Shown here in pieces: positions 1-5,999 of a DNA stretch of 6,939 nt. The notes below the pieces were generated by a model that worked only from the letters and a program-made list of their open reading frames with translations, did not search any database and had not been told where the DNA came from. The position numbers were made by a program, and so were the translations under genes. Source of the DNA: Micavibrio sp. UBA2020 (GTDB lineage: Bacteria; Pseudomonadota; Alphaproteobacteria; Micavibrionales; UBA2020); the NCBI GenBank assembly GCA_002334985.1, contig DDBY01000091.1:30239-37177 (forward strand). The letters are read 5' to 3'. How positions within the stretch are numbered: position 1 is the first letter of the stretch; every line of letters starts with the position of its first letter.

Positions 1-336
1 TTCGACGATGTGAACCAGCGCTTTGCAAGTTCTTCCAAATATTTTTCGCCCGAAGGGCTGGCGAGTTTCCGCGAGAACTTCCCGAAGTCGGAGCTGTTTA
101 AGAACTCGCAGAAATTCCAACAAGTGATTACGGCAATTCCGCGTACGCCGCCGACGATTCTCGGTCAGGGTCTGCATCTTGGCAAAAACGGATGGATGCT
201 TCAGGTGCCTCTGGTTCTGACAGTGCGTGTCGCAGGTCAGGAGAAGCGCGTGAATGCAACGGTGCAAATGTTTGTCGTAAGGTTGCCAACGACGGTCAAT
301 CCGGCGGGTCTCGGCATCTTTACATGGCGCGTCTAA
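1..336 (+). CDS. icmL: IcmL/DotI, inner-membrane T4BSS protein, C-terminal part (5' truncated by window edge)
   Basis: Open from base 1 in frame 1 to a TAA stop at 334-336, giving 111 residues of the C-terminal periplasmic domain. The real start and the membrane segment lie outside the window. A GTG at 10-12 is in frame but is probably an internal Val codon, because open reading continues through the left edge with typical DotI sequence. Visible family features are an N-terminal helix with SSKYFSPEGLASF, then a beta-rich part with the segment GWMLQVPLVLTVRV, and near the end VRLPTTVNPAGLGI, which resembles the RIPT..SPQGIGI ending of Legionella IcmL. DotI (TraM in IncI plasmids) has a VirB8-like periplasmic fold and forms inner-membrane assemblies with DotJ. 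Directly upstream of dotH, as in known dot/icm loci. Identification is strong; only the length is unknown. Confidence 0.88.
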   Translation, partial: FDDVNQRFASSSKYFSPEGLASFRENFPKSELFKNSQKFQQVITAIPRTPPTILGQGLHLGKNGWMLQVPLVLTVRVAGQEKRVNATVQMFVVRLPTTVNPAGLGIFTWRV

Positions 337-346
337 AGGTTAGGCA

Positions 347-376
347 TTGTGCGCCATGCGGCGCGTAGGGTATAAA
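347..376 (+). promoter_or_regulatory. Weak promoter-like elements in the icmL-icmK spacer
   Basis: The 125-bp spacer between icmL and the chosen icmK start holds TTGTGC (347-352) and TATAAA (371-376), 18 bp apart. The -35 matches the sigma-70 consensus at only three of six positions. A short stem (GCGCC 351-355 with GGCGC 360-364, loop ATGC) lies between them and has no T tract, so it is not a convincing terminator. The spacer could carry an internal promoter for icmK or be plain operon leader. Low confidence. Confidence 0.2.
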
Positions 377-446
377 TATGATGTTTCTTTGCCGGCGTGC
401 AAAACAGGGGCTGCCAACAGCCAGCGCGGAGAGAAAGCGGATTTTT

Positions 447-452
447 AAGGAG
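447..452 (+). promoter_or_regulatory. Shine-Dalgarno that sets the icmK start
   Basis: AAGGAG, 9 nt before the ATG at 462. It is a much better site than the AGGG (367-370) before the in-frame ATG pair at 378/381. It also places the start directly before a Sec-type signal peptide. Confidence 0.75.
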
Positions 453-461
453 AGAACGGCG

Positions 462-1595
462 ATGAGGCCATTGGTTTCGACTATCGTATGCCTGACATTT
501 ATCGGCGCCGCCGCGGCTTTTGCGCCGACGAAGGCTTTTTCGCAAGACACTTCGTCCGAGCTGAATGAAATTGAGCAGTGGCGCCAGAGCGTCGGGCAGG
601 GTAAAAACGCCGCACCCGCCGCAAAAGCTGCCGCACCCGCCGAAGAAGAAATTATCAACCCCATGGCGGCGATGAATAACGACCCGATGATGTCGAACCC
701 TCTCGGCCCCGCCGGCACGCTGCCTGTCGGTCCGATGGTGGGCACATCGCCCGCTGAAATGCAGGCCTTGATGGAACAGGAAGCCGCCGACCAGCGCCGC
801 AAGCTGGAAGAGCAGGCCTTTGATACCGCGCTCAAGCAGCTGTTGCCGTTGGAGCCGGAGCAGATCCGCAAAACCCTCGAAGTTTTCAAGGTCAAGCGCG
901 AAGCGGCGGAAACGCCGATTACCGTGCCCGAGCCGCGCCAGGTTGTTGAAACCCTGTCGCTCGACCCGAGCGAAGCGCCAGTGCTGGTTAAAACCGCGCC
1001 CGGTCATGTAACCACTTTCACCATTCTCGATTCCACCGGCGCGCCCTGGCCCATTCAGGACATCAGCTGGGCGGGCAAATTTGACGTGACCACGCCTGAG
1101 CCGGGCGGACATGTGGTGCGCATTACACCGATGACCGCGCATGGTATTGGTAACATCTCCATCCGTCTGGTTGACCTGATTACGCCGGTCACGGTACGTC
1201 TGACCACGGGCATTGACGAAGTGCATTACCGTTTTGATGCGCGCATTCCGCGTCCGGGCCCTCTCGCCAAAACGCCGCTTATCCAGTACGGCGGGCTGAA
1301 AGCTGTTGCGGGCCGCGATGACAACATGACGGGTTTCCTCGACGGTACGCCGCCGAAAGAAGCCGTGCGCCTGAAAGTCACGGGCGCGGATGGCCGCACC
1401 ACGGCATGGAAAGTTTCCGAACAGATGTACCTGCGCACGCCGCTGACGCTGCTGTCGCCGGGCTGGGATTCCAGCGTGTCGTCGGCAGACGGCATGAATG
1501 TTTACGCTCTTAACCAGGCGCCTGTTATCCTGCTTTCCGACGAAGGCCGGATGGTGCGCGCCCAAATCGTTGCTGATGAGGTGACCACGCCATGA
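462..1595 (+). CDS. icmK: IcmK/DotH, T4BSS outer-membrane core-complex protein
   Basis: Predicted 377 aa, close to Legionella DotH (about 360 aa). DotH (TraN in IncI plasmids) is a VirB9-like component that, with DotC, DotD and DotG, forms the outer-membrane core of the secretion channel. Residues 1 to about 27 are a Sec signal peptide: MRPLV, a hydrophobic run, then APTKAFSQ. Next comes an Ala/Pro/Met-rich, probably disordered linker with WRQSVGQ and NPMAAM. The C-terminal beta-rich domain carries strong family signatures: GAPWPI (about 193-198), VHYRFDARIPRPGP, MYLRTPLTLLSPGW (from about 322) and SADGMNVYALNQAPVILL. An in-frame ATG pair at 378/381 would add 28 charged residues and bury the signal peptide, so 462 is preferred. 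The stop overlaps the dotG start in ATGA, suggesting translational coupling. Identification is very secure. Confidence 0.93.
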   Translation: MRPLVSTIVCLTFIGAAAAFAPTKAFSQDTSSELNEIEQWRQSVGQGKNAAPAAKAAAPAEEEIINPMAAMNNDPMMSNPLGPAGTLPVGPMVGTSPAEMQALMEQEAADQRRKLEEQAFDTALKQLLPLEPEQIRKTLEVFKVKREAAETPITVPEPRQVVETLSLDPSEAPVLVKTAPGHVTTFTILDSTGAPWPIQDISWAGKFDVTTPEPGGHVVRITPMTAHGIGNISIRLVDLITPVTVRLTTGIDEVHYRFDARIPRPGPLAKTPLIQYGGLKAVAGRDDNMTGFLDGTPPKEAVRLKVTGADGRTTAWKVSEQMYLRTPLTLLSPGWDSSVSSADGMNVYALNQAPVILLSDEGRMVRAQIVADEVTTP

Positions 1596-3010
1596 CCAAT
1601 AACGACAACGATATCGATATCGATACGCCCGAAGACGATTTCGAGCAGGATAGCAGCGGCGGCCCCAAGGCCTCGTTCAAGGAATCGTGGGACAATAACC
1701 CGCTGATGAAAATCGGCGCAGTCGTGCTGGGCGCGGCGGTGCTGTTCGGCGGCTACATGATTTTTGCGCCGAAAGAAGAAGGCCCGACGGGCAAGGCGAA
1801 CACGAACATCGGTAGTACTGCAAACATCAAAAGCACCCCCGGTCAGGTTGCCGAGATGGATGCCGACATGAAAGCGCGTATTGAAGCCAACAACCAGCAG
1901 CAGGCTGACAAGAGCGCAAAAACCGGTGACAGCTTCATTCCGTCGCCTATCGACAGCACGACTTCTAACGATATCAGCATTCCGCAACCACCCAAGCAGT
2001 CCGAGGAAGATCCTTTGGCTGCGTGGCGTCAGGCTGCGAACCAGCGTACGACAATGGATATGGCGAACGCGCCTGACCAAGATGCGCCGATTGAAAAAGA
2101 GCCCGAGACTGTCCCCATGGTGCAGCCCGTGCGTCCGCAGCAGGCCGCCATGAAAATGGACCCGGCTGTTGCCAAAGCGCTGGCCGATCAGATGCGTGTG
2201 ATTATTGCCGCGCAGGCGCCGCAAATTTCCAAGGTGAAGTCGGTAACCAAAAAAGATTCCGAATACACCATCATGGTGAACGAGCAAGAAAAGATGGATG
2301 CTTCCGGCGGCAGCATGGGTAGTGTTGCCATGCCTGGCGGCGCTATTCCCGGCATGTCTGGTGTTGCGGCCGGTGGCCCTGCACCTGCGATGGCCACGAA
2401 TGCTTCTGCGCCCGGCAAGCAAGACCCGCGTCTTATTACCCCTGCGGGTTCTATCGCCTATGCACAACTTCTTAACGAGCTGAACTCCGACATTCCGGGC
2501 CCTGTACTGGCGCACGTTTTGTCGGGGCCTTTCGCCGGTGGCCGCGCGCTTGGTGGTTATAAGGTGGAAGAGGAATATCTGGTGCTTGAATTCAGCGTCA
2601 TCGTCAAGCAAGGCGTCGGTTATTCCATCGACGGTATTGCGCTGGACGAGAAAACCACGCTCGCGGGTTTGAAAACCGATATTGACCGCCACTATTTCCG
2701 CCGCGTGATTTTGCCGGCAGCGGCGAAGTTCCTCGAGGGCTATGCATCTGCTGCGGCGCAAACCGTCACGTCCACGACGACGACGGCCGGCGGCGGTGTG
2801 GTGCAAACCGAAGAAGAACTCGACACCGAAAAAGAGCTCATGAAGGGTGTTGAAGAGGCTGCAGGCGAGGTTTCTGCCGTCCTGACCGAAGAAGCCGACC
2901 GGCCCATTACCATCAAGCTGGCGAAGGGTACGACCTTTGGCATCCTGATGCTAAAAACGGTCACGACCGAAGAGGTTGGTCTTAAAGTCAGCGTTCAGGG
3001 CGGTAATTAA
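1592..3010 (+). CDS. icmE: IcmE/DotG, VirB10-like envelope-spanning T4BSS core protein (short form)
   Basis: 472 aa, starting at the ATG that overlaps the dotH stop by 4 nt. DotG (TraO in IncI plasmids) crosses inner membrane, periplasm and outer membrane and lines the channel. Residues 1-40 are acidic and cytoplasmic, and about 41-59 form one transmembrane helix (IGAVVLGAAVLFGGYMIF). Residues about 60-275 are a Gln/Ala/Met/Pro-rich linker containing DPLAAWRQAANQ. About 278-460 is the VirB10-like domain, with GSIAYAQLLNELNSDIPGPV, VLSGPFAGGRALGGY, YFRRVILPAAAKFLEGY, and the end strand ITIKLAKGTTFGIL (about 438-451). The domain aligns by eye with the end of Legionella DotG. That protein is about 1,050 aa because of a long repeat tract, which is absent here; the size is closer to IncI TraO. 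Very secure call. Confidence 0.93.
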   Translation: MTNNDNDIDIDTPEDDFEQDSSGGPKASFKESWDNNPLMKIGAVVLGAAVLFGGYMIFAPKEEGPTGKANTNIGSTANIKSTPGQVAEMDADMKARIEANNQQQADKSAKTGDSFIPSPIDSTTSNDISIPQPPKQSEEDPLAAWRQAANQRTTMDMANAPDQDAPIEKEPETVPMVQPVRPQQAAMKMDPAVAKALADQMRVIIAAQAPQISKVKSVTKKDSEYTIMVNEQEKMDASGGSMGSVAMPGGAIPGMSGVAAGGPAPAMATNASAPGKQDPRLITPAGSIAYAQLLNELNSDIPGPVLAHVLSGPFAGGRALGGYKVEEEYLVLEFSVIVKQGVGYSIDGIALDEKTTLAGLKTDIDRHYFRRVILPAAAKFLEGYASAAAQTVTSTTTTAGGGVVQTEEELDTEKELMKGVEEAAGEVSAVLTEEADRPITIKLAKGTTFGILMLKTVTTEEVGLKVSVQGGN

Positions 3011-3069
3011 ACCGTACGGGCCGAATTTCGAATATGGCGTATAACCCAGAATAAAAAGGTACTGTCAGT

Positions 3070-4314
3070 ATGACGAACAAAGACGGATTTGATCTTGAGC
3101 TTGAAGACGAAACCTCCGAGGAGGAATTCGACGATGTGTCGCTCGACGACGCTCAGGAAGCCGCGGCCGAAGAAAAGCCGGCCAAGAAAAAATCCGGCGG
3201 CGGCGCACTTGTTTCTGTCATCGCCTTGCTGGCGGTTCTGGGCGGCTGCGGTTTCGCGGCCGTTAAATATCTGGGCGTCCAGCTGCCGTTTGACATTCCC
3301 GGCTTGACGCAGAGCGCGCAGGCGCCTGCTGCGCAAACGCCCGCTGCGACAACCCCGACCATGACGGCTTCGGCAGATTTGCCGGCAGGCGATTTGCCGC
3401 CGCAGCCTGCGGTGCCGGACGATGCTGTGGGCGCGCTGCCCGATGCGAACGCCATTAGCCCCGCCGAAACGGCAGGCCAAGACGGCAGCATCAATGCCCC
3501 TTGGGATTCTCTTGCCGATGCCGGCGCTGCCTCTGCAAATGATGCAGTAGATGCCGGCGCCAGCATAACGGCGCCTGCGGATACGGCTGCTACTGATACC
3601 TCTAATATTGTTGACCCCTTCGCGGCCATGCCGACGGAGCAGGCGGCGGATATGCCCGCGACCAGCCCGGCTGTCCCGGCTGATACGGCGGCTGCCCCTG
3701 ACACGTCTAACATCGTTGACCCCTTCGCGGCCATGCCGACGGAGCAGGCAACCCAAGCGGCGCCTGCCGTGGATAGCACAGTAAATACCGCTGCGCCGGT
3801 TTTGGAATCTGCCGTAGCCCCTGCGGTTGACAATACTGCGGACAAGGCACGCCTTGCAGATTTGGAAAAACAGCTGGCGGAGAGCAAAAAAGCCCTTGCC
3901 GCGAGTGAAAAAGCACAGGCGCAGGCCGAAGCTGCCCTTGCCAAAAAATCCGAAGAGCTGACCAAGGCGCAGGCTGACCTTAAAGCTGCCCAAAAAGATG
4001 CCAAAGACGCGGCGGCTGCCGTGAAAGCGGCGCCGAAAGCGGCAAATGAAGATAAGCCTGCCGCTACCGCTGCGGCCAGCGCGGCAAAGCCCGCCAAAGC
4101 GGCGGCAAAACCTGCTGCCAGCGTCAAAAAAGTCAGCTGGGTCTTGCGCTCTGCCAAGCCGGGCGTGGCCTGGGTGTCCGAAAAAGGCTCCAGCGAAATG
4201 CGCACCGTCAGCGTGGGTGACACGCTGGCCGGTATCGGCAAAGTGACGTCCATCGCCACCGATGCACAGGGCCGCTGGGTCGTTAACGGTACGCGCGGAA
4301 CGATTAATCAATAA
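3070..4314 (+). CDS. icmG: IcmG/DotF, inner-membrane T4BSS protein with coiled coil (long form)
   Basis: 414 aa, against about 270 in Legionella. AAAGG (3055-3059) lies 10 nt before the ATG. DotF (TraP in IncI plasmids) is a bitopic inner-membrane protein associated with DotG and the core complex. Residues 1-44 are acidic, then Lys-rich and cytoplasmic; about 46-66 form a transmembrane helix (ALVSVIALLAVLGGCGFAAV). About 75-255 is an Ala/Pro/Asp-rich disordered stretch with an internal duplication (see the repeat entry). About 257-325 is a Lys/Glu/Ala heptad region starting ARLADLEKQLAESKKAL, probably a coiled coil. About 351-414 is a small beta-rich C-terminal domain with PGVAWV, VSVGDTLAGIGKV and GRWVVNGTRGTI. 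This matches the pattern PGxAW..V.EG..IPGYG.V..I..GRV...G.I of Legionella IcmG. The C-terminal domain and gene order make the call good; the linker is poorly conserved. Confidence 0.85.
   Translation: MTNKDGFDLELEDETSEEEFDDVSLDDAQEAAAEEKPAKKKSGGGALVSVIALLAVLGGCGFAAVKYLGVQLPFDIPGLTQSAQAPAAQTPAATTPTMTASADLPAGDLPPQPAVPDDAVGALPDANAISPAETAGQDGSINAPWDSLADAGAASANDAVDAGASITAPADTAATDTSNIVDPFAAMPTEQAADMPATSPAVPADTAAAPDTSNIVDPFAAMPTEQATQAAPAVDSTVNTAAPVLESAVAPAVDNTADKARLADLEKQLAESKKALAASEKAQAQAEAALAKKSEELTKAQADLKAAQKDAKDAAAAVKAAPKAANEDKPAATAAASAAKPAKAAAKPAASVKKVSWVLRSAKPGVAWVSEKGSSEMRTVSVGDTLAGIGKVTSIATDAQGRWVVNGTRGTINQ
3598..3750 (+). repeat. Internal duplication in icmG: two copies of TSNIVDPFAAMPTEQA
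   Basis: The 16-residue segment TSNIVDPFAAMPTEQA is encoded twice, 105 bp (35 codons) apart. Copies start at 3598 and 3703, each preceded by a related ADTAA-type run. Bases 3610-3644 and 3715-3749 are identical (35 nt). The four codons before them differ only synonymously (ACC/ACG, AAT/AAC, ATT/ATC). Seen directly in the sequence; function unknown. Confidence 0.95.
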
Positions 4315-4357
4315 TCAACCTTTGCGAATCATTCTCATAGGTTTTCGACGCCTCTTT

Positions 4358-4381
4358 ACGGTTTTTTGAATAAAAAAACGT
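4358..4381. terminator. AT-rich hairpin, possible weak terminator after icmG
   Basis: Arms ACGGTTTTTT (4358-4367) and AAAAAAACGT (4372-4381) pair at nine of ten positions around a GAAT loop. They are followed by TCTTTTCC and a G-poor pyrimidine run. The stem is A/U-rich and thus weak; it could be a bidirectional terminator or only A/T-tract DNA. Confidence 0.3.
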
Positions 4382-4417
4382 CTTTTCCTGCCTTTTTCCG
4401 TCTCTTTTGTACGTCCC

Positions 4418-4454
4418 TAAACTTTGATTTTTATTAAATAAAAACAAAGATTTA
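4418..4454. repeat. Large AT-rich inverted repeat upstream of icmC
   Basis: The left arm TAAA-CTTTG-A-TTTTTA (4418-4433) pairs with TAAAAA-CAAAG-A-TTTA (4439-4454): 15 base pairs, one unpaired A in each arm, and loop TTAAA. It lies about 35-70 bp upstream of the promoter-like elements. Candidate operator, or a binding site for a nucleoid or silencer protein that prefers AT-rich DNA. The symmetry is seen directly; the role is inferred. Confidence 0.6.
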
Positions 4455-4476
4455 ACTGGTATACGCGACACGTCCA

Positions 4477-4496
4477 TGCACAGGGTGTTTGCACAG
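4477..4496 (+). repeat. Direct repeat TGCACAG x2 next to the -35 region
   Basis: TGCACAG occurs at 4477-4483 and 4490-4496, 13 bp start to start. The second copy overlaps one candidate -35 element. This could be a tandem activator or repressor site, but heptamer repeats also arise by chance. Confidence 0.35.
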
Positions 4497-4526
4497 ATTT
4501 ACAAAAGATGATGTAATTAATATATG
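4489..4526 (+). promoter_or_regulatory. Candidate sigma-70 promoter for icmC-icmD-icmJ
   Basis: Two overlapping readings exist. The first is TTTACA (4498-4503), 17 bp, TATATG (4521-4526), matching consensus at five and four of six positions. The second is TTGCAC (4489-4494), 17 bp, TGTAAT (4512-4517) with an upstream TG forming an extended -10. Either would start transcription at about 4524-4534, giving a short leader before the icmC ribosome binding site at 4543-4547. Confidence 0.45.
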
Positions 4527-4555
4527 ACCTCTAAACACGGCTGAGGGTGTGTTGC

Positions 4556-5491
4556 ATGTGGAATAAACATATCTGCAAGATTGCGCTTCTGGCGGCACTG
4601 TTCACAGTGGCATCCTCGGTTGACGCACATGCAGGTCAAAAGCTCGGCGATGTTCTGATTAACGTCAAGGACTCTTGGGGCGGTCTGACAGGCATCCTTT
4701 CGACGATTGCCTATATCTTTGGCTGTATCCTCGCCATCACCGGTATTTTCAAGTTTAAAGACCACGTCGATAATCCGGCGCAAACCAAACTGTCCGAAGG
4801 CATCAAACGTATGCTGGCGGGCGGTATGTTCCTGTCGCTGCCTTTCGCCATCCGCGCGGTTCGCGGTTCGCTGTTTGACGGCGCTGCGATGGGTGACAAC
4901 AAGTTCACTAACTCCGGCTTCACCAACGCTTCGCTGTCGGCGGGCGGTCTCGACAAGATGGTTGTCGATGTCATGAGCAACATCGCCGGCCCTGCCGAAG
5001 TGATGCTCACGGCCTTTACCTACATCGCGGCTATCGGTCTTTTGCTGGTCGGTATTTCCCGCTTGACCAAACGCGTCGAAGAAGGCCCGCGTGGCCCCGG
5101 CGGCGCAGGTACGATTACAACGTTTCTTGCCTCGGGTGCACTGTTTTCCTTCGGTGACTCCATGGGTACTTTTGCCAACAGTGTCTTCGGCACCGGTGGT
5201 AACGCATTGAAAACGACTTCGCTGGTTTCGAACACGGTTATTACCGACAACGATGACCGCGAGCGCATTCAAACAGTTATAGAAGGGGTGATGGTCTTCG
5301 TAATGCTCGTTGGCTACATCGCTTTTATCAGAGGATGGTTCGTCTTACGGGCGTTCGCCGATGGCCAACAAGGGGCCACCGTCGCGCAAGGTTTGACGTT
5401 CCTGTTCGGGGGTACTTTGGCGATTAACCTCGGTGAGCTGATCAACGTGATCATGCGTACCGCGAACGTCACGGGGCTCTCATTTACCTAG
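4556..5491 (+). CDS. icmC: IcmC/DotE with an extra N-terminal IcmD/DotP-like domain
   Basis: 311 aa from the ATG at 4556, which has GAGGG (4543-4547) 8 nt upstream. An in-frame GTG at 4547 would overlap that site, so it is not chosen. Legionella DotE is only about 195 aa. Residues 1-26 look like a signal peptide or first membrane segment (KIALLAALFTVASS, then DAHA). Residues about 45-110 hold two hydrophobic segments with AYIFGCILAITGIFKFK, HVDNPAQ (70-76) and GGMFLSLPF (89-97), closely matching DotP encoded just downstream. Residues about 131-311 are the DotE part: membrane segments near 150-168, 186-200, 243-264 and 276-295, with the motif GYIAFIRGWFVL (253-264). DotE (TraQ in IncI plasmids) is an inner-membrane T4BSS component of unclear role. 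Tandem TAG stops end the gene (5489-5494). The family call is good; the domain fusion is the odd feature. Confidence 0.85.
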   Translation: MWNKHICKIALLAALFTVASSVDAHAGQKLGDVLINVKDSWGGLTGILSTIAYIFGCILAITGIFKFKDHVDNPAQTKLSEGIKRMLAGGMFLSLPFAIRAVRGSLFDGAAMGDNKFTNSGFTNASLSAGGLDKMVVDVMSNIAGPAEVMLTAFTYIAAIGLLLVGISRLTKRVEEGPRGPGGAGTITTFLASGALFSFGDSMGTFANSVFGTGGNALKTTSLVSNTVITDNDDRERIQTVIEGVMVFVMLVGYIAFIRGWFVLRAFADGQQGATVAQGLTFLFGGTLAINLGELINVIMRTANVTGLSFT

Positions 5492-5514
5492 TAGACACGA
5501 TAAAAGCGTGCTAC
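5491..5514 (+). other. Stem-loop at the icmC stop, in the icmC-icmD spacer
   Basis: GTAG-A-CACG (5491-5499) pairs with CGTG-CTAC (5507-5514): eight pairs with one bulged A and loop ATAAAAG. No T tract follows, so it is not a typical terminator. It may affect mRNA processing or stability between icmC and icmD. Confidence 0.4.
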
Positions 5515-5517
5515 GAT
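5509..5517 (+). promoter_or_regulatory. Possible extended -10 promoter for icmD
   Basis: TG-C-TACGAT (5509-5517) resembles an extended -10 element. TAGACA lies upstream at 5492-5497, 14 bp from TACGAT but 17 bp from the alternative hexamer GATAAC (5515-5520). An internal promoter would fit the other signs of high icmD expression, but it overlaps the stem-loop and the match is modest. Confidence 0.25.
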
Positions 5518-5537
5518 AACAAACTGTGTGTAAGTAA

Positions 5538-5544
5538 AAGGAGG
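5538..5544 (+). promoter_or_regulatory. Unusually strong Shine-Dalgarno for icmD
   Basis: AAGGAGG lies 8 nt before the ATG at 5553 and is an essentially full anti-SD complement. It is the strongest site in the window and suggests high translation of this small gene. Confidence 0.8.
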
Positions 5545-5552
5545 AACTACAA

Positions 5553-5957
5553 ATGAAACGGTCAAATCTCTCTCACAAACTCGCTGCTGCTGCTACTGTT
5601 GGCATGTTCGCAGGTCAAAGCTCTGACGCACTCGCGGCTGGCGCTACCGACCTGACCACCGCCAGCAAAAACGTTGTAACGGCAGTTTCCGGTACGGTTG
5701 CTCTGATCTCCACCCTCGCGTACATCGCTGGTGCAGGTCTCGCCCTTGCTGGTATTTTCAAACTGAAACAGCACGTTGACAACCCGGCTCAGGCTCCCAT
5801 GAAAGACGCTCTTATCCGTCTGGCTTGCGGCGGTATGTTCCTGTCGCTGCCGTTCATGATGCGTATCATGCAGGGTTCTATCTCCGACGGTGACACCGCG
5901 AAGATCGACGTTACCGGTATGGTACTCGAAAGCTCCACGGGCTTTAACGTTCCGTAA
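5553..5957 (+). CDS. icmD: IcmD/DotP, small inner-membrane T4BSS protein
   Basis: 134 aa, nearly the length of Legionella IcmD (about 132 aa) and IncI TraR. Residues 1 to about 28 form a signal peptide (KRSNLSHK, hydrophobic stretch, DALA-A). Two membrane segments follow: about 47-68 (LISTLAYIAGAGLALAGIF) and about 90-106 (LACGGMFLSLPFMMRIM). HVDNPAQ (74-80) lies in the loop between them, and a polar tail ends the protein. DotP is required for the system in Legionella but its biochemical role is not established. It lies 61 bp after icmC and 42 bp before icmJ, matching dot/icm order. Codon use differs from its neighbours: 13 of 22 Ala codons are GCT, and GGT and GTT are frequent. Together with the strong ribosome binding site, this suggests a more abundant product than DotE or DotN. 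The 23 nt at 5829-5851 are identical to 4820-4842 in icmC. Confidence 0.87.
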   Translation: MKRSNLSHKLAAAATVGMFAGQSSDALAAGATDLTTASKNVVTAVSGTVALISTLAYIAGAGLALAGIFKLKQHVDNPAQAPMKDALIRLACGGMFLSLPFMMRIMQGSISDGDTAKIDVTGMVLESSTGFNVP

Positions 5958-5999
5958 GCTAAATGTGGGCCGTTCAAGAACCTATACAAGGATATTGAT

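Larger units (their letters stand above)
4315..4555 (+). promoter_or_regulatory. AT-rich non-coding block between icmG and icmC
   Basis: This 241-bp block has no credible gene and is much richer in A/T than the flanking coding DNA. In order it holds a weak AT hairpin (4358-4381), a pyrimidine-rich run (4381-4408), a large AT dyad (4418-4454), a TGCACAG direct repeat (4477-4496), and promoter-like elements (4489-4526). No classical GC-rich terminator follows icmG. The arrangement suggests that icmC-icmD-icmJ has its own promoter and regulation, separate from icmL-K-E-G. Confidence 0.6.

Noticed and set aside
333..1565. Long minus-strand open frame (410 aa) opposite icmK
   Set aside because: Arg/His-rich translation with no recognisable domain; it mirrors the codon bias of the clearly conserved + strand gene.
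1502..2806. Long minus-strand open frame (434 aa) opposite icmE
   Set aside because: Same reason: antisense shadow of a well-conserved DotG gene, Arg/His/Gly-rich, with no promoter or ribosome binding site seen.
3012..3019. CCGTACGG palindrome in the icmE-icmG spacer
   Set aside because: Only 8 bp, with no tail, promoter or second copy; expected by chance.
3007..4311. Minus-strand open frames of 434 and 368 aa opposite icmG
   Set aside because: They arise from the Ala/Lys-rich GC-biased codons of DotF; their apparent internal repeats are the complement of the DotF duplication.
4517..5272. Minus-strand open frame (251 aa) opposite icmC
   Set aside because: Polar, low-complexity shadow; the + strand shows clear DotE membrane motifs.
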